Positions 8,440 through 16,202 of a stretch of 32,708 bases of DNA are shown in pieces. The position numbers were made by a program, and so were the translations under genes. Source of the DNA: an uncultured Eubacteriales bacterium (GTDB lineage: Bacteria; Bacillota; Clostridia; Peptostreptococcales; Anaerovoracaceae); NCBI GenBank assembly GCA_949289445.1, contig CASEOD010000019.1:1-32708 (forward strand). Reading direction: 5' to 3'. Position 1 is the first letter of the stretch. Each line of letters starts with the position of its first letter. The notes below the pieces were generated by a model. That model was not told the DNA's origin, made no database searches, and saw nothing but the letters and a program-made list of their open reading frames with translations.

Positions 8440-8520
8440 AAAAAACCCGGGAAAATATCCTCAAAGCTGAAGATTTCCCGAACTTTTTACCAGAGGAAAG
8501 TTTTTCTCCCGGGTTTATGA
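8440..8520 (-). terminator. Branched terminator after the ABC exporter operon
   Basis: On the minus strand a perfect 10-bp stem pairs AAACCCGGGA (8517-8508) with TCCCGGGTTT (8453-8444), followed by a T-run. The 54-base interior holds two further inverted repeats: AACTTT/AAAGTT, and GGGAAA/TTTCCC. The last one shares its G/C bases with the outer stem, so the two pairings compete. Confidence 0.65.
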
Positions 8521-8571
8521 CTTCACTGTTAAAGAGAGGATAAAAAACTCTGCAAAAGAAGATGTAAAGCT

Positions 8572-10434
8572 TTACACTGCCTCCTCATCAATATCCTCAA
8601 ACTGAGAATTATAAAGATCTGCGTAGAATCCCCCCTGAGCCAGCAGTTCTTCATGATTTCCCTGTTCGATGATATCTCCTTCCTTCATCACCAGAATCAG
8701 GTCCGCATTTTTTATGGTGGACAGTCTGTGAGCGATGATAAAGCTTGTTCTGCCTTCCATCAGATTGTCCATGGCGCTCTGTATCCGCTCTTCGGTACGG
8801 GTATCAACAGAAGAAGTCGCCTCATCCAGAATCAGAACCCGATTATCGGCCAGAATCGCTCTTGCGATGGTCAGCAGCTGTTTCTGACCCTGAGATACAT
8901 TGGATGCGTCTTCATTGAGTTCCATTTGATAACCGCCGGGCAGTGTTCTGATAAAGTGATCGGCATGGGCTGCCTTTGCCGCTTCGATGACTTCTTCATC
9001 AGTGGCATCCAGTCTGCCGTACCGGATATTTTCCATGATGCTTCCTTTGAACAGCCAGGTATCCTGCAGCACCATACCAAAATAGTCCCGCAGATTCTGA
9101 CGGTTGAAATCCCTGATATCATGTCCGTCCAGAGTGATTGAACCTTCCTGCACATCATAAAAACGCATGAGCAGCTTTACGATGGTTGTTTTGCCTGCCC
9201 CTGTCGGTCCCACAATGGCGATCTTCTGTCCCGGTTTCACATCGGCGCTGAAATCCTTAATGATAACCTGCTGAGGATCATACCCGAAGCGAACGTGATT
9301 AAAACACACTGCTCCCTTCGGCTCTGTCAGAGTGACAGGGTTTTCCGCAAACTGATCCTCTTCCTCTTCGCTGAGGAACTCAAATACACGTTCCGAAGCA
9401 GCTGTCATGGACTGTACCTGATTGATCACCTGCGCGATCTGCTGAATCGGCTGTGTAAAATTCTTGACATACTGGATAAATGCCTGAATATCACCGATAC
9501 CGATAGTTCCTTTAATGGCAAGGAGCCCGCCGGAAATAGCCACACCTGCGTATCCCATATTGCCGACAAACATCATGAGCGGATGCATGAGTCCCGACAG
9601 GAACTGAGATTTCCAGGCGGATTCATAAAGCACCGCATTGGTATCGTCGAAGGTTTTAATGGTATCCGCTTCCTTGTTAAACGCTTTTATCACCAGATGT
9701 CCGGAAAAAGTCTCTTCCACCTGGCCGTTGATATGTCCCAGATATTTCTGCTGAGTTCTGAAATGTTTCTGTGAAAACTTTACCACAATGGACATCAGTA
9801 CCGCCGATACCGGCAGAATTACCAGTGCAATCAGTGTCATCAGCGGAGAAATGGACAGCATCATGACCAGTACCCCGATAATGGTGGCTGTGGACGTGAT
9901 GATCTGCGTCACACTCTGATTCAGTCCCTGACCCAGTGTATCCACATCGTTGGTGATTCTGGACAGCACCTCTCCGTAAGTTCTGCTTTCAAAATATTTC
10001 ATCGGCATACGGTTGATTTTTTCGGAGATTTCTTTTCGCATGCGATAACAGATTTTCTGTGTGATACCGCTCATGATCCAGCCCTGCATAAAGACAAAGA
10101 CAGCACTGATCACGTACAGTCCCAGCGTCAGCAGAAGAATATACAGAATTCTGTCAAAATCGATGCCGCCGGTTCCGTCGATCTTGCGCATGAGACCTTC
10201 TGCCAGTTCCGTAGTGGCACGCCCCATGACTTTAGGTCCCATAACATTGAACACGGTAGATGCGGCAGCAAATATCATTACCACCAGAATGGCGAATTTA
10301 TACCGTCCGATATATGCCAGCAGTTTTTTGAAAGAGCCCTTAAAGTCCTTTGCTTTTTCACCGCCCATCATGCCGCCCATGGGTCCTCGTCCCATGCCTC
10401 TTCTTCTCGGTTCAAATTTTCTCTCTTCACTCAT
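8572..10434 (-). CDS. ABC exporter half-transporter with the catalytically competent ATP site
   Basis: Type IV (ABCB-like) multidrug-type half-transporter, 620 residues: a Gly/Met/Arg-rich start (1-30), six membrane helices (about 45-345) and an ATPase domain (about 375-610). Walker A is GPTGAGKT (409-416). Walker B LILDE carries the catalytic Glu538, and the switch His569 is in IIAHRLST. The signature is non-canonical, VSQGQ (513-517) instead of LSGGQ. The ATG follows directly on the stop codon of the upstream half-transporter (TAGATG) with GAGGGGGTG before it, so the two are made together. Partner signature and own Walker residues together make the working ATP site of a heterodimer, as in TM287/288, LmrCD and BmrCD. 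The substrate is unknown; drugs or lipids are typical. Confidence 0.9.
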   Translation of the reverse strand: MSEERKFEPRRRGMGRGPMGGMMGGEKAKDFKGSFKKLLAYIGRYKFAILVVMIFAAASTVFNVMGPKVMGRATTELAEGLMRKIDGTGGIDFDRILYILLLTLGLYVISAVFVFMQGWIMSGITQKICYRMRKEISEKINRMPMKYFESRTYGEVLSRITNDVDTLGQGLNQSVTQIITSTATIIGVLVMMLSISPLMTLIALVILPVSAVLMSIVVKFSQKHFRTQQKYLGHINGQVEETFSGHLVIKAFNKEADTIKTFDDTNAVLYESAWKSQFLSGLMHPLMMFVGNMGYAGVAISGGLLAIKGTIGIGDIQAFIQYVKNFTQPIQQIAQVINQVQSMTAASERVFEFLSEEEEDQFAENPVTLTEPKGAVCFNHVRFGYDPQQVIIKDFSADVKPGQKIAIVGPTGAGKTTIVKLLMRFYDVQEGSITLDGHDIRDFNRQNLRDYFGMVLQDTWLFKGSIMENIRYGRLDATDEEVIEAAKAAHADHFIRTLPGGYQMELNEDASNVSQGQKQLLTIARAILADNRVLILDEATSSVDTRTEERIQSAMDNLMEGRTSFIIAHRLSTIKNADLILVMKEGDIIEQGNHEELLAQGGFYADLYNSQFEDIDEEAV

Positions 10435-12753
10435 CTAGTTCACCCCCTCTTCAGAAAGTCCCAGCTCCCTGGCAGACAACTGAGATTTTGCAATCTGCTG
10501 ATATACTTCACAGCTTCTCAGCAGCTCCTCGTGGGTTCCTCTTCCGACAATTTCTCCGTCGTCAAGAACCAGAATCTGATCCGCATGGAGAATCGTGCTG
10601 ATTCGCTGCGCAACCACAATTTCTGCGGCATTTTTGATTCTCGCCGCCAGAGCTTTTCTCAGTTTTGCATCAGTTTTCATATCCAAAGCGGAAAAACTGT
10701 CATCAAAGACGAAGATCTGAGGATTCTTGGCAATTGCCCTTGCGATGGCCAGTCTCTGTTTCTGTCCTCCCGATACATTGCTGCCTCCCTGAGCAATATA
10801 GCTGTCAAACTTATCATCTTTCTCTTCAATAAAATCGGCAACCTGCGCAATTTCCGCAGCATCTCTGATCTCTTTCTCTGTTGCATCTTCTCTTCCGAAG
10901 CGGAGATTTGTCGCGATGGTTCCGGAAAAGAGAACTCCTTTCTGCGGAACAAAACCGATTTCATCACGCAGTTCTTTCATGGAAATATTCCTGATGTCTT
11001 CTCCGTCCAGAGTGATCTGTCCTGCTGAAATATCATAAAATCTCGGAATCAGATTTACCAGAGTGGACTTGCCTGCTCCCGTACTTCCGATAATGGCTGT
11101 CACCTTGCCCGGTTCTGCTTTAAAACTGATATCGTGAAGCACGTCTTCCCCTGCGCCCGGATAGCGGAAGCACACATTCCTGAATTCCAGCACTCCCCGA
11201 TGCTCGGTCAGTTTCTTTGGTTCTGCCGGATCCTCTATGGAGGAATGGGTTGCCAGCACTGCATCAATACGTTCAGCAGCAACGCCTGCTCTCGGAAGGA
11301 GAATGGACATCATGGTCAGCATCAGGAAAGACATGACGATGAGCATGGAATAAGTGATGAAAGCCGTCATATCGCCGACCTGCAGAACCCCTGTATCGAT
11401 TCTGTGGGCGGAAACCCACATGATGAGAATCACAAGACAGTTCATGATCAGCATCATCCCCGGCATCATAAAAGTCATGACCCTGTTGGTAAAGAGCTGG
11501 GTATTTTTCAGTTTCCGGTTAGCCTCGTCAAAGCGTTCTTCTTCTGTTTTTTCACGTCCGAAAGCTCTGATAACGGAAAGTCCCGTCAGAATCTCTCGGG
11601 ACACCAGGTTGAGGCCGTCCACCAGAGACTGCATAATTTTAAACTTAGGCATGGCGATAGATACCAGCACCAGCACAAACCCGACGATAACCAGTACGGC
11701 CAGCGCAATAATCCATCCCATACCCGCACCCGTCTGTGCAACCTTAAACACTCCGCCAATGCCGAGAATCGGCGCATAAAGCACCATACGCAGCATCATG
11801 GCGGTTACCATCTGAATCTGCTGCACATCATTTGTGCTTCTGGTGATCAGAGAAGCTGTGGAAAATTTATCGATTTCCGCATTGGAAAATCCCACCACAT
11901 TTTTGAATACTTTTCCTCTCAGGTCACGGCCTACTCCCGCTCCGACTTTTGCGGCAAGATAAGAGATGCACACTGCGGCAGCCAGCATCAGAACTGCCAT
12001 CAGGAACATTCTGAACCCTTCGGACCAGAGATAATCGGTCTGAATATTATCGACATCGATGCCTGCGGCTTTGTCACAGGAGATTGCATAGGCAACCCCC
12101 ATGGACTTCAGTGTGTCGTCTCCGATGGAAGCAATCATCTTCTCCATGGACTCCCTGGAATCCGACACCATCTTATCATCCATCCGTCCCCCTGCAATCA
12201 TCTGTTCCATCAGCGGACGCATATCCACATAAGTTGCCGTGTTTCCTTCCTCGTCTTCGGCTGTAAAACTGTCGATCTCCGTTCCCATCAGCTGTTCGAT
12301 GTCAGAAACAGACATGTCATCGATTCTTTCGGCAAAGGCTGCAGTCTGAGGGTTCTTTTCCATAGTCTCCCTGACAATGCTCCTGAAATCCGATTCGTTC
12401 ATATGACCCAGCTGATAAGTCAGAACAATGGAAGTCATCAGTGTATCGTCGATCTCATCCAATTCTTCCTCATCGGTCACATTAAGGGTGTAAAACTCTC
12501 CGTCCTCACTGTAAATTTCGTTCCAGAGATCCGATTCAGCCTCTTCCATAAAGATCTGCGCCTCTCTGAACTCTTTTGCTGTGATTCTCTGCGGCACAAT
12601 ATGCTCAATACCACTGTTCTGAATTCCCACATCTATAATGTCCGAGGTATACTGCGGAAGTGCCAGATCGCAGTATGCCTGCACCATCAGCAGCAAAACA
12701 ATCAGAATCATTGATTTCCAGTAAGGAATCAGGTTTTTAAAAATCCGCTTCAT
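10435..12753 (-). CDS. ABC exporter half-transporter with degenerate ATP site and large extracytoplasmic insert
   Basis: The partner half-transporter, 772 residues. After membrane helix 1 (about 15-35) an insert of roughly 200 mostly acidic residues (about 45-245) lies outside the membrane before helix 2; this explains the length, as usual members are about 580-600. Helices 2-6 follow (to about 490), then the ATPase domain. Walker A is GSTGAGKS (556-563) and the signature is a proper VSGGQ (660-664). The residue after Walker B is Asp685 rather than Glu, and the switch His is Gln716 (VAQRIST). These two changes mark the non-hydrolytic site of heterodimeric exporters. The gene overlaps marR by 4 bp (ATGA), so expression follows the regulator. 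Confidence 0.9.
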   Translation of the reverse strand: MKRIFKNLIPYWKSMILIVLLLMVQAYCDLALPQYTSDIIDVGIQNSGIEHIVPQRITAKEFREAQIFMEEAESDLWNEIYSEDGEFYTLNVTDEEELDEIDDTLMTSIVLTYQLGHMNESDFRSIVRETMEKNPQTAAFAERIDDMSVSDIEQLMGTEIDSFTAEDEEGNTATYVDMRPLMEQMIAGGRMDDKMVSDSRESMEKMIASIGDDTLKSMGVAYAISCDKAAGIDVDNIQTDYLWSEGFRMFLMAVLMLAAAVCISYLAAKVGAGVGRDLRGKVFKNVVGFSNAEIDKFSTASLITRSTNDVQQIQMVTAMMLRMVLYAPILGIGGVFKVAQTGAGMGWIIALAVLVIVGFVLVLVSIAMPKFKIMQSLVDGLNLVSREILTGLSVIRAFGREKTEEERFDEANRKLKNTQLFTNRVMTFMMPGMMLIMNCLVILIMWVSAHRIDTGVLQVGDMTAFITYSMLIVMSFLMLTMMSILLPRAGVAAERIDAVLATHSSIEDPAEPKKLTEHRGVLEFRNVCFRYPGAGEDVLHDISFKAEPGKVTAIIGSTGAGKSTLVNLIPRFYDISAGQITLDGEDIRNISMKELRDEIGFVPQKGVLFSGTIATNLRFGREDATEKEIRDAAEIAQVADFIEEKDDKFDSYIAQGGSNVSGGQKQRLAIARAIAKNPQIFVFDDSFSALDMKTDAKLRKALAARIKNAAEIVVAQRISTILHADQILVLDDGEIVGRGTHEELLRSCEVYQQIAKSQLSARELGLSEEGVN

Positions 12754-13229
12754 TCTTTTTCCCCTTTCTTGTCGTCACGTTTACGTTTGTCAATTTCTTT
12801 TCTGGCGGCTTCCAGAAATTCCTGCAGATATGAGTTGAGTTTTCTTATGGTCTCTTCTCCCAGATTTCCGAACACTGCATCGGCAAAGGATGTCATAATT
12901 TCCTCAATTTCCCGCAGCAGCGCATCTCCTGCCGGAGTAATCTCCACAAAAGTGTTTCTGCGGTCTTCCCGGTCAACGGTTCTTACCACCAGTTCCTTTT
13001 CCTCCAGCGTGCGAAGGGATCTTGAAACGGCAGGCGCAGGAAGCATAGTGCGCTTCACAACATCTGATACTTTCACTCCCTGCCGTTCAGGGCTGCAGTT
13101 TTCCCTGCAGCAGTGTATCACTTTCAGTATACTGAAATCTCCGTGAGATATTTCCGGAAGCATACTGGAAATATTCAGTTTTCGAAAAGAAGTCATAATG
13201 TCAAAAAACTCCTTCTGTTCTGCTTTCAT
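12750..13229 (-). CDS. MarR-family transcriptional regulator of the ABC exporter operon
   Basis: Winged-helix regulator, 159 residues, with the MarR pattern: dimerisation helix, DNA-recognition helix region (VSDVVKRTMLPAPAVSRSLRTLEEKELV, about 53-80) and the wing DREDRRNTFVEITPAG (about 86-101), then C-terminal dimerisation helices and a lysine-rich end. Ribosome site AAGGAG before the ATG at 13229. First gene of a three-gene operon with overlapping or abutting ends, so it most likely controls the exporter and itself in response to a ligand. A candidate palindromic operator lies just downstream of its promoter. Confidence 0.88.
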   Translation of the reverse strand: MKAEQKEFFDIMTSFRKLNISSMLPEISHGDFSILKVIHCCRENCSPERQGVKVSDVVKRTMLPAPAVSRSLRTLEEKELVVRTVDREDRRNTFVEITPAGDALLREIEEIMTSFADAVFGNLGEETIRKLNSYLQEFLEAARKEIDKRKRDDKKGEKE

Positions 13230-13294
13230 GGCAGCTCCTTTCTCAAAATATCAAAAAAACAGAAAAATCTACAAATTATTATCAAATAGAACAA

Positions 13295-13307
13295 TTAACA
13301 CTGTTAA
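13295..13307. promoter_or_regulatory. Candidate MarR operator
   Basis: TTAACA-C-TGTTAA is a perfect 6-1-6 palindrome. It lies about 13-25 bases downstream of the predicted start point of the marR-ABC operon, where a bound dimer would block the polymerase. Confidence 0.45.
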
Positions 13308-13326
13308 CTATTTACGCAATGAAAAC

Positions 13327-13355
13327 AGTTTAGCACTCTGCAATTCGGTTGTCAA
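13327..13355 (-). promoter_or_regulatory. Promoter of the marR-ABC operon
   Basis: On the minus strand: TTGACA (13355-13350), 17 bp, TAAACT (13332-13327). Start point near 13320, some 90 bases before the start codon. Confidence 0.55.
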
Positions 13356-13399
13356 TGAAGAATTGATGAAATTTTTGTTTACCGAATTCTATCTTCCAA

Positions 13400-13431
13400 T
13401 CAAAAACCATGGATTCAAATCCATGGCTTTT
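13400..13431. terminator. Terminator after the Fn3 protein gene
   Basis: CCATGGATT (13407-13415) and AATCCATGG (13418-13426) form a near-perfect hairpin. On the minus strand it is followed by TTTTTG, and on the plus strand by CTTTTCTTT. Confidence 0.75.
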
Positions 13432-13457
13432 CTTTCGCGATATCTAAAATATATCTT

Positions 13458-14297
13458 TTACATCAGTTCTGTTCTCACTCCGTTAACAGCATCATATCTG
13501 ACGACATAAGACTTATTTCTGAAAAGAATGTAAAATTTAAGCACGTCTTTCTGCGGGTTATACGAGTTCAACGCTTTGCCGTTAAGTCTGCTTACATAAA
13601 AACTTGCCGACGGGTACCCGGTAGTCAGTTTCATATATTTGAAGTCACTGACAGTATTACCTGTGGAATGAATTTTTCTTTCATAACGGGAACTGTCATA
13701 TTTAAGATAAATGGCAGAAGAGGCTTCATCCTTACCGACAGCGTTCTTCAGCAGAACTCCAAAGATTTTTTTCTCACTAAACGGTCTTTTCAACTCAGAA
13801 TAGACTAAGGTCGTCGGCACATAATCTGCAGAATAGATGTAATCCAGTCTCGTGTTCAACAACAGCCGTCCATCTTTTGACAGGGTTACACTGCTGACCT
13901 TAAAGGGAGGCTTAACATAATTGGTATAGACCCTTTTGGGCTGGCTGGAAAGGCCGTAAACTCTTTCTCCGTCAACGTAACGATAAGCTTTTACTCTGTA
14001 CCAGTATGTTTTTCCTCCACTGACATCAGTATCTGTATAACTGCGGTTCACCGTGGAACGGATTCTTTTGTATGGTCCATCTTCTTTTGTCGCCCTGTAA
14101 AGGGAATAGCCATAGGCATTCTTTGCCTTGGCCCAGGTTATCTTCACAGAGGCCTTTGAAGAAGCGGACCCATCCAGAGATAAAACGGCAGACTGACCCG
14201 GAAGACTTGCGGCGTGAGCGGATGACGGGATCATACACAAACAGAGCACCAGCGCCATGGCAGATGCCAGAATTTTGACATAACATTTTCTGTTCAT
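13458..14297 (-). CDS. Secreted protein with one fibronectin type III domain
   Basis: A 279-residue exported protein. Signal peptide about 1-29: basic start MNRK, hydrophobic core ILASAMALVLCLCMI, cleavage near SAHA-A. Residues about 36-125 form an Fn3 domain (VKITWAKAKNAYGYSLYRA, YTDTDVSGGKTYWYRVKAY) of the kind found in clostridial surface proteins. The remaining 150 residues (about 126-279) are beta-rich and match nothing I recognise; no catalytic motif or cell-wall anchor is seen. AGGAGG is well placed before the ATG. It is a single gene with its own terminator, between the marR operon and aspartate kinase. Confidence 0.75.
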   Translation of the reverse strand: MNRKCYVKILASAMALVLCLCMIPSSAHAASLPGQSAVLSLDGSASSKASVKITWAKAKNAYGYSLYRATKEDGPYKRIRSTVNRSYTDTDVSGGKTYWYRVKAYRYVDGERVYGLSSQPKRVYTNYVKPPFKVSSVTLSKDGRLLLNTRLDYIYSADYVPTTLVYSELKRPFSEKKIFGVLLKNAVGKDEASSAIYLKYDSSRYERKIHSTGNTVSDFKYMKLTTGYPSASFYVSRLNGKALNSYNPQKDVLKFYILFRNKSYVVRYDAVNGVRTELM

Positions 14298-14429
14298 ACT
14301 GTTCCTCCTTCAATACATTTAACGCATACCTGATACCTTTATATTACACCTTTCTTCAGCTGAAAAAAAGCTTTTCTGAGGTATTTTACCGGTCATTTTA
14401 CAGGTGTGGTTCTGCGTCCTGAACACATA

Positions 14430-14472
14430 TAAAAAGAAACATCCGCGAAGGTTTTGTATTCCGAATGTTTCT
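14430..14472 (-). terminator. Terminator after aspartate kinase
   Basis: AGAAACAT (14435-14442) pairs with ATGTTTCT (14465-14472). On the minus strand the stem is followed by TTTTTATA. Confidence 0.65.
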
Positions 14473-14530
14473 CTTGTCAAATCATTATTCAAGTTTTTCA
14501 GTTTCTGTTTTCCGGCTCTGAGACAGCCTT

Positions 14531-15844
14531 TTATGCAAAAGCATCATAGATAGCTTTGATTGCCCTGTTAAAGTCATTATTCTTTACACCGACAATAATG
14601 TTCATCTCGCTGGAGCCCTGATCGATCATTCGAATGTTGATATCAGCCTGGGCAAGGGCGGTGAACAGTGTTGCGGATACGCCGCTTCTGCTGCTCATAC
14701 CATGTCCCACCGTGGCAATGAGAGCAATATCCTCAAAAGTTTCCATACTGTCCGGATTGAGCTGTTTTTCAAAGGCTTCCAGAAGTTCGTCAAGTCTTCC
14801 GTCAAGACTTGCATTGGAAACTACAACAGAGACGGTATCAATACCGCTCGGCAGATGTTCAAAGTTAATATCCATATCCTCCAGAATCGCCAGAATTCGT
14901 CTGACAAATCCCCGTTCAGCACTCATCATGTTCTTATAGATAGCGATTACTGTAAAATCCTTGCTTCCGGCTATTCCCGTCACCACGTTGGTGTTATCCT
15001 CGTCTGGCTCTGCCGTGATAATGGTGCCCGGATCTTCAGGATGATTGGTATTCTTAATATTGATAGGAATGTTGGCAATTCTCGCCGGATAAATGGCATC
15101 CTCATGAAGCACAGAAGCCCCCATATAAGAAAGTTCCCGCAATTCCTTGTAGGAAATCTTGTGGATCGGTTTTGCGTCTTTGACAATTCTCGGGTCTGCC
15201 ATCAGGAACCCGGAAACGTCGGTCCAGTTTTCATACATATCGGCATCAACGGCTCTTGCCACCAGGGATCCTGTGATATCCGAACCGCCGCGGGAGAAAG
15301 TCTTTACCTTTCCGTCAACCGCGCTGGTTCCGTAAAACCCGGGCAGTACAGCCCTCTCATGCCCGGCAAGTTCTGTTCTTAAAGCCTCATCAGTAGCTTC
15401 CTGCATGAGTCTGCCTTTTGCATCAAACTGAATCAGTCCCTCTGTATCTACAAAATCATAGCCCAGAAATGCTGCCACCAGCACGGCATTCAGATATTCA
15501 CCGCGACTTGCAATGTAGTCTGCGGAACAGCCTTTCTTCAGATTTTCTTTAATTCTGTCAAAATGTACCTGCAAATCCACCTCTACTCCCAGATTCAGCT
15601 TTACGGCCATAAACCGGTCTGTAACCACCTGAAAAATCTGATCATAAGGCAGATTATGCTCCATGTGAGTTTTACACAGATACAGAAGATCCGTAATCTT
15701 ATTGTCTCCTTCAAAGCGCTTGCCCGGCGCAGATACGACAATATACTTGCGATCGGGATCGGCTTCGATGATCTGTTTAGTCTTTGTCAGCTGGATTCCG
15801 TCAGCCACTGAGGAACCGCCGAATTTTGCTACTTTTACTCCCAT
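14531..15844 (-). CDS. Aspartate kinase
   Basis: Phosphorylates aspartate in the first step toward lysine/diaminopimelate, threonine and methionine. The 437-residue protein has the kinase fold up to about residue 285: KFGGSSV at the start (ATP site), SRGEYLNA, and FSRGGSDITGSLVA followed by YENWTDVSGF. A regulatory pair of ACT domains follows (about 295-437, e.g. TVIAIYKNMM and IALIATVGHGMSSRSGVSATLF), so feedback inhibition by an end-product amino acid is expected. No homoserine dehydrogenase is fused. Start with GGGAGG about 11 bases upstream. It is a single-gene unit with promoter and terminator. Which isozyme (lysC, dapG, yclM type) cannot be fixed from the sequence alone. Confidence 0.93.
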   Translation of the reverse strand: MGVKVAKFGGSSVADGIQLTKTKQIIEADPDRKYIVVSAPGKRFEGDNKITDLLYLCKTHMEHNLPYDQIFQVVTDRFMAVKLNLGVEVDLQVHFDRIKENLKKGCSADYIASRGEYLNAVLVAAFLGYDFVDTEGLIQFDAKGRLMQEATDEALRTELAGHERAVLPGFYGTSAVDGKVKTFSRGGSDITGSLVARAVDADMYENWTDVSGFLMADPRIVKDAKPIHKISYKELRELSYMGASVLHEDAIYPARIANIPINIKNTNHPEDPGTIITAEPDEDNTNVVTGIAGSKDFTVIAIYKNMMSAERGFVRRILAILEDMDINFEHLPSGIDTVSVVVSNASLDGRLDELLEAFEKQLNPDSMETFEDIALIATVGHGMSSRSGVSATLFTALAQADINIRMIDQGSSEMNIIVGVKNNDFNRAIKAIYDAFA

Positions 15845-16202
15845 TTGAGAACTTTCCTCCCTAAATTATCAACAAATACCTTATTATTATATTACACTGC
15901 AGCATGTCTTGCAACGATTTTTTGTAGTTTGTCCACAAAAAATGATTTGTTTTTCATGATAAATTCCAAAATACAAATATCTGTTCAAGTTCTCTTACCG
16001 GTATTTCATTCTGACTCATATACTTCGATTTCTGCACACTAATCCACCGCATTATTTCATCAGCTTTCCTTTTCTATGTAAACTTTCAGCAATATATGGT
16101 ATTATAACGGAATCAGGCTGCAGAAAAAAACTGATTCGCTTTTTGTGGGATGTTCAATTTACAAAGAAAGCGGTATTATCTTCTCTAGAAAGGAGTAAAA
16201 AA
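15845..16202. other. Intergenic region between aspartate kinase and the XRE regulator gene
   Basis: 358 bp, AT-rich, divergent. It holds the aspartate kinase promoter at its left end. Near its right end, GAATCAG (16110-16116) can pair with CTGATTC (16131-16137), followed by GCTTTTTG, just after a TATAAC -10-like hexamer (16103-16108). This looks like a small leader terminator of the regulator gene, but the -35 is not clear. I see no open reading frame with a credible ribosome site in the middle. Confidence 0.4.
15886..15914 (-). promoter_or_regulatory. Aspartate kinase promoter
   Basis: On the minus strand: TTGCAA (15914-15909), 17 bp, TATAAT (15891-15886). The leader is only about 35 bases, so there is no room for a lysine riboswitch. 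Confidence 0.65.

Noticed and set aside
11134..12714. Long 526-codon open frame on the plus strand
   Set aside because: It is the antisense of the 772-residue ABC gene, His/Gln-rich, with no ribosome site; a shadow frame.
15845..15914. Lysine riboswitch before aspartate kinase
   Set aside because: The promoter leaves a leader of only about 35 bases and no L-box conserved block is present.
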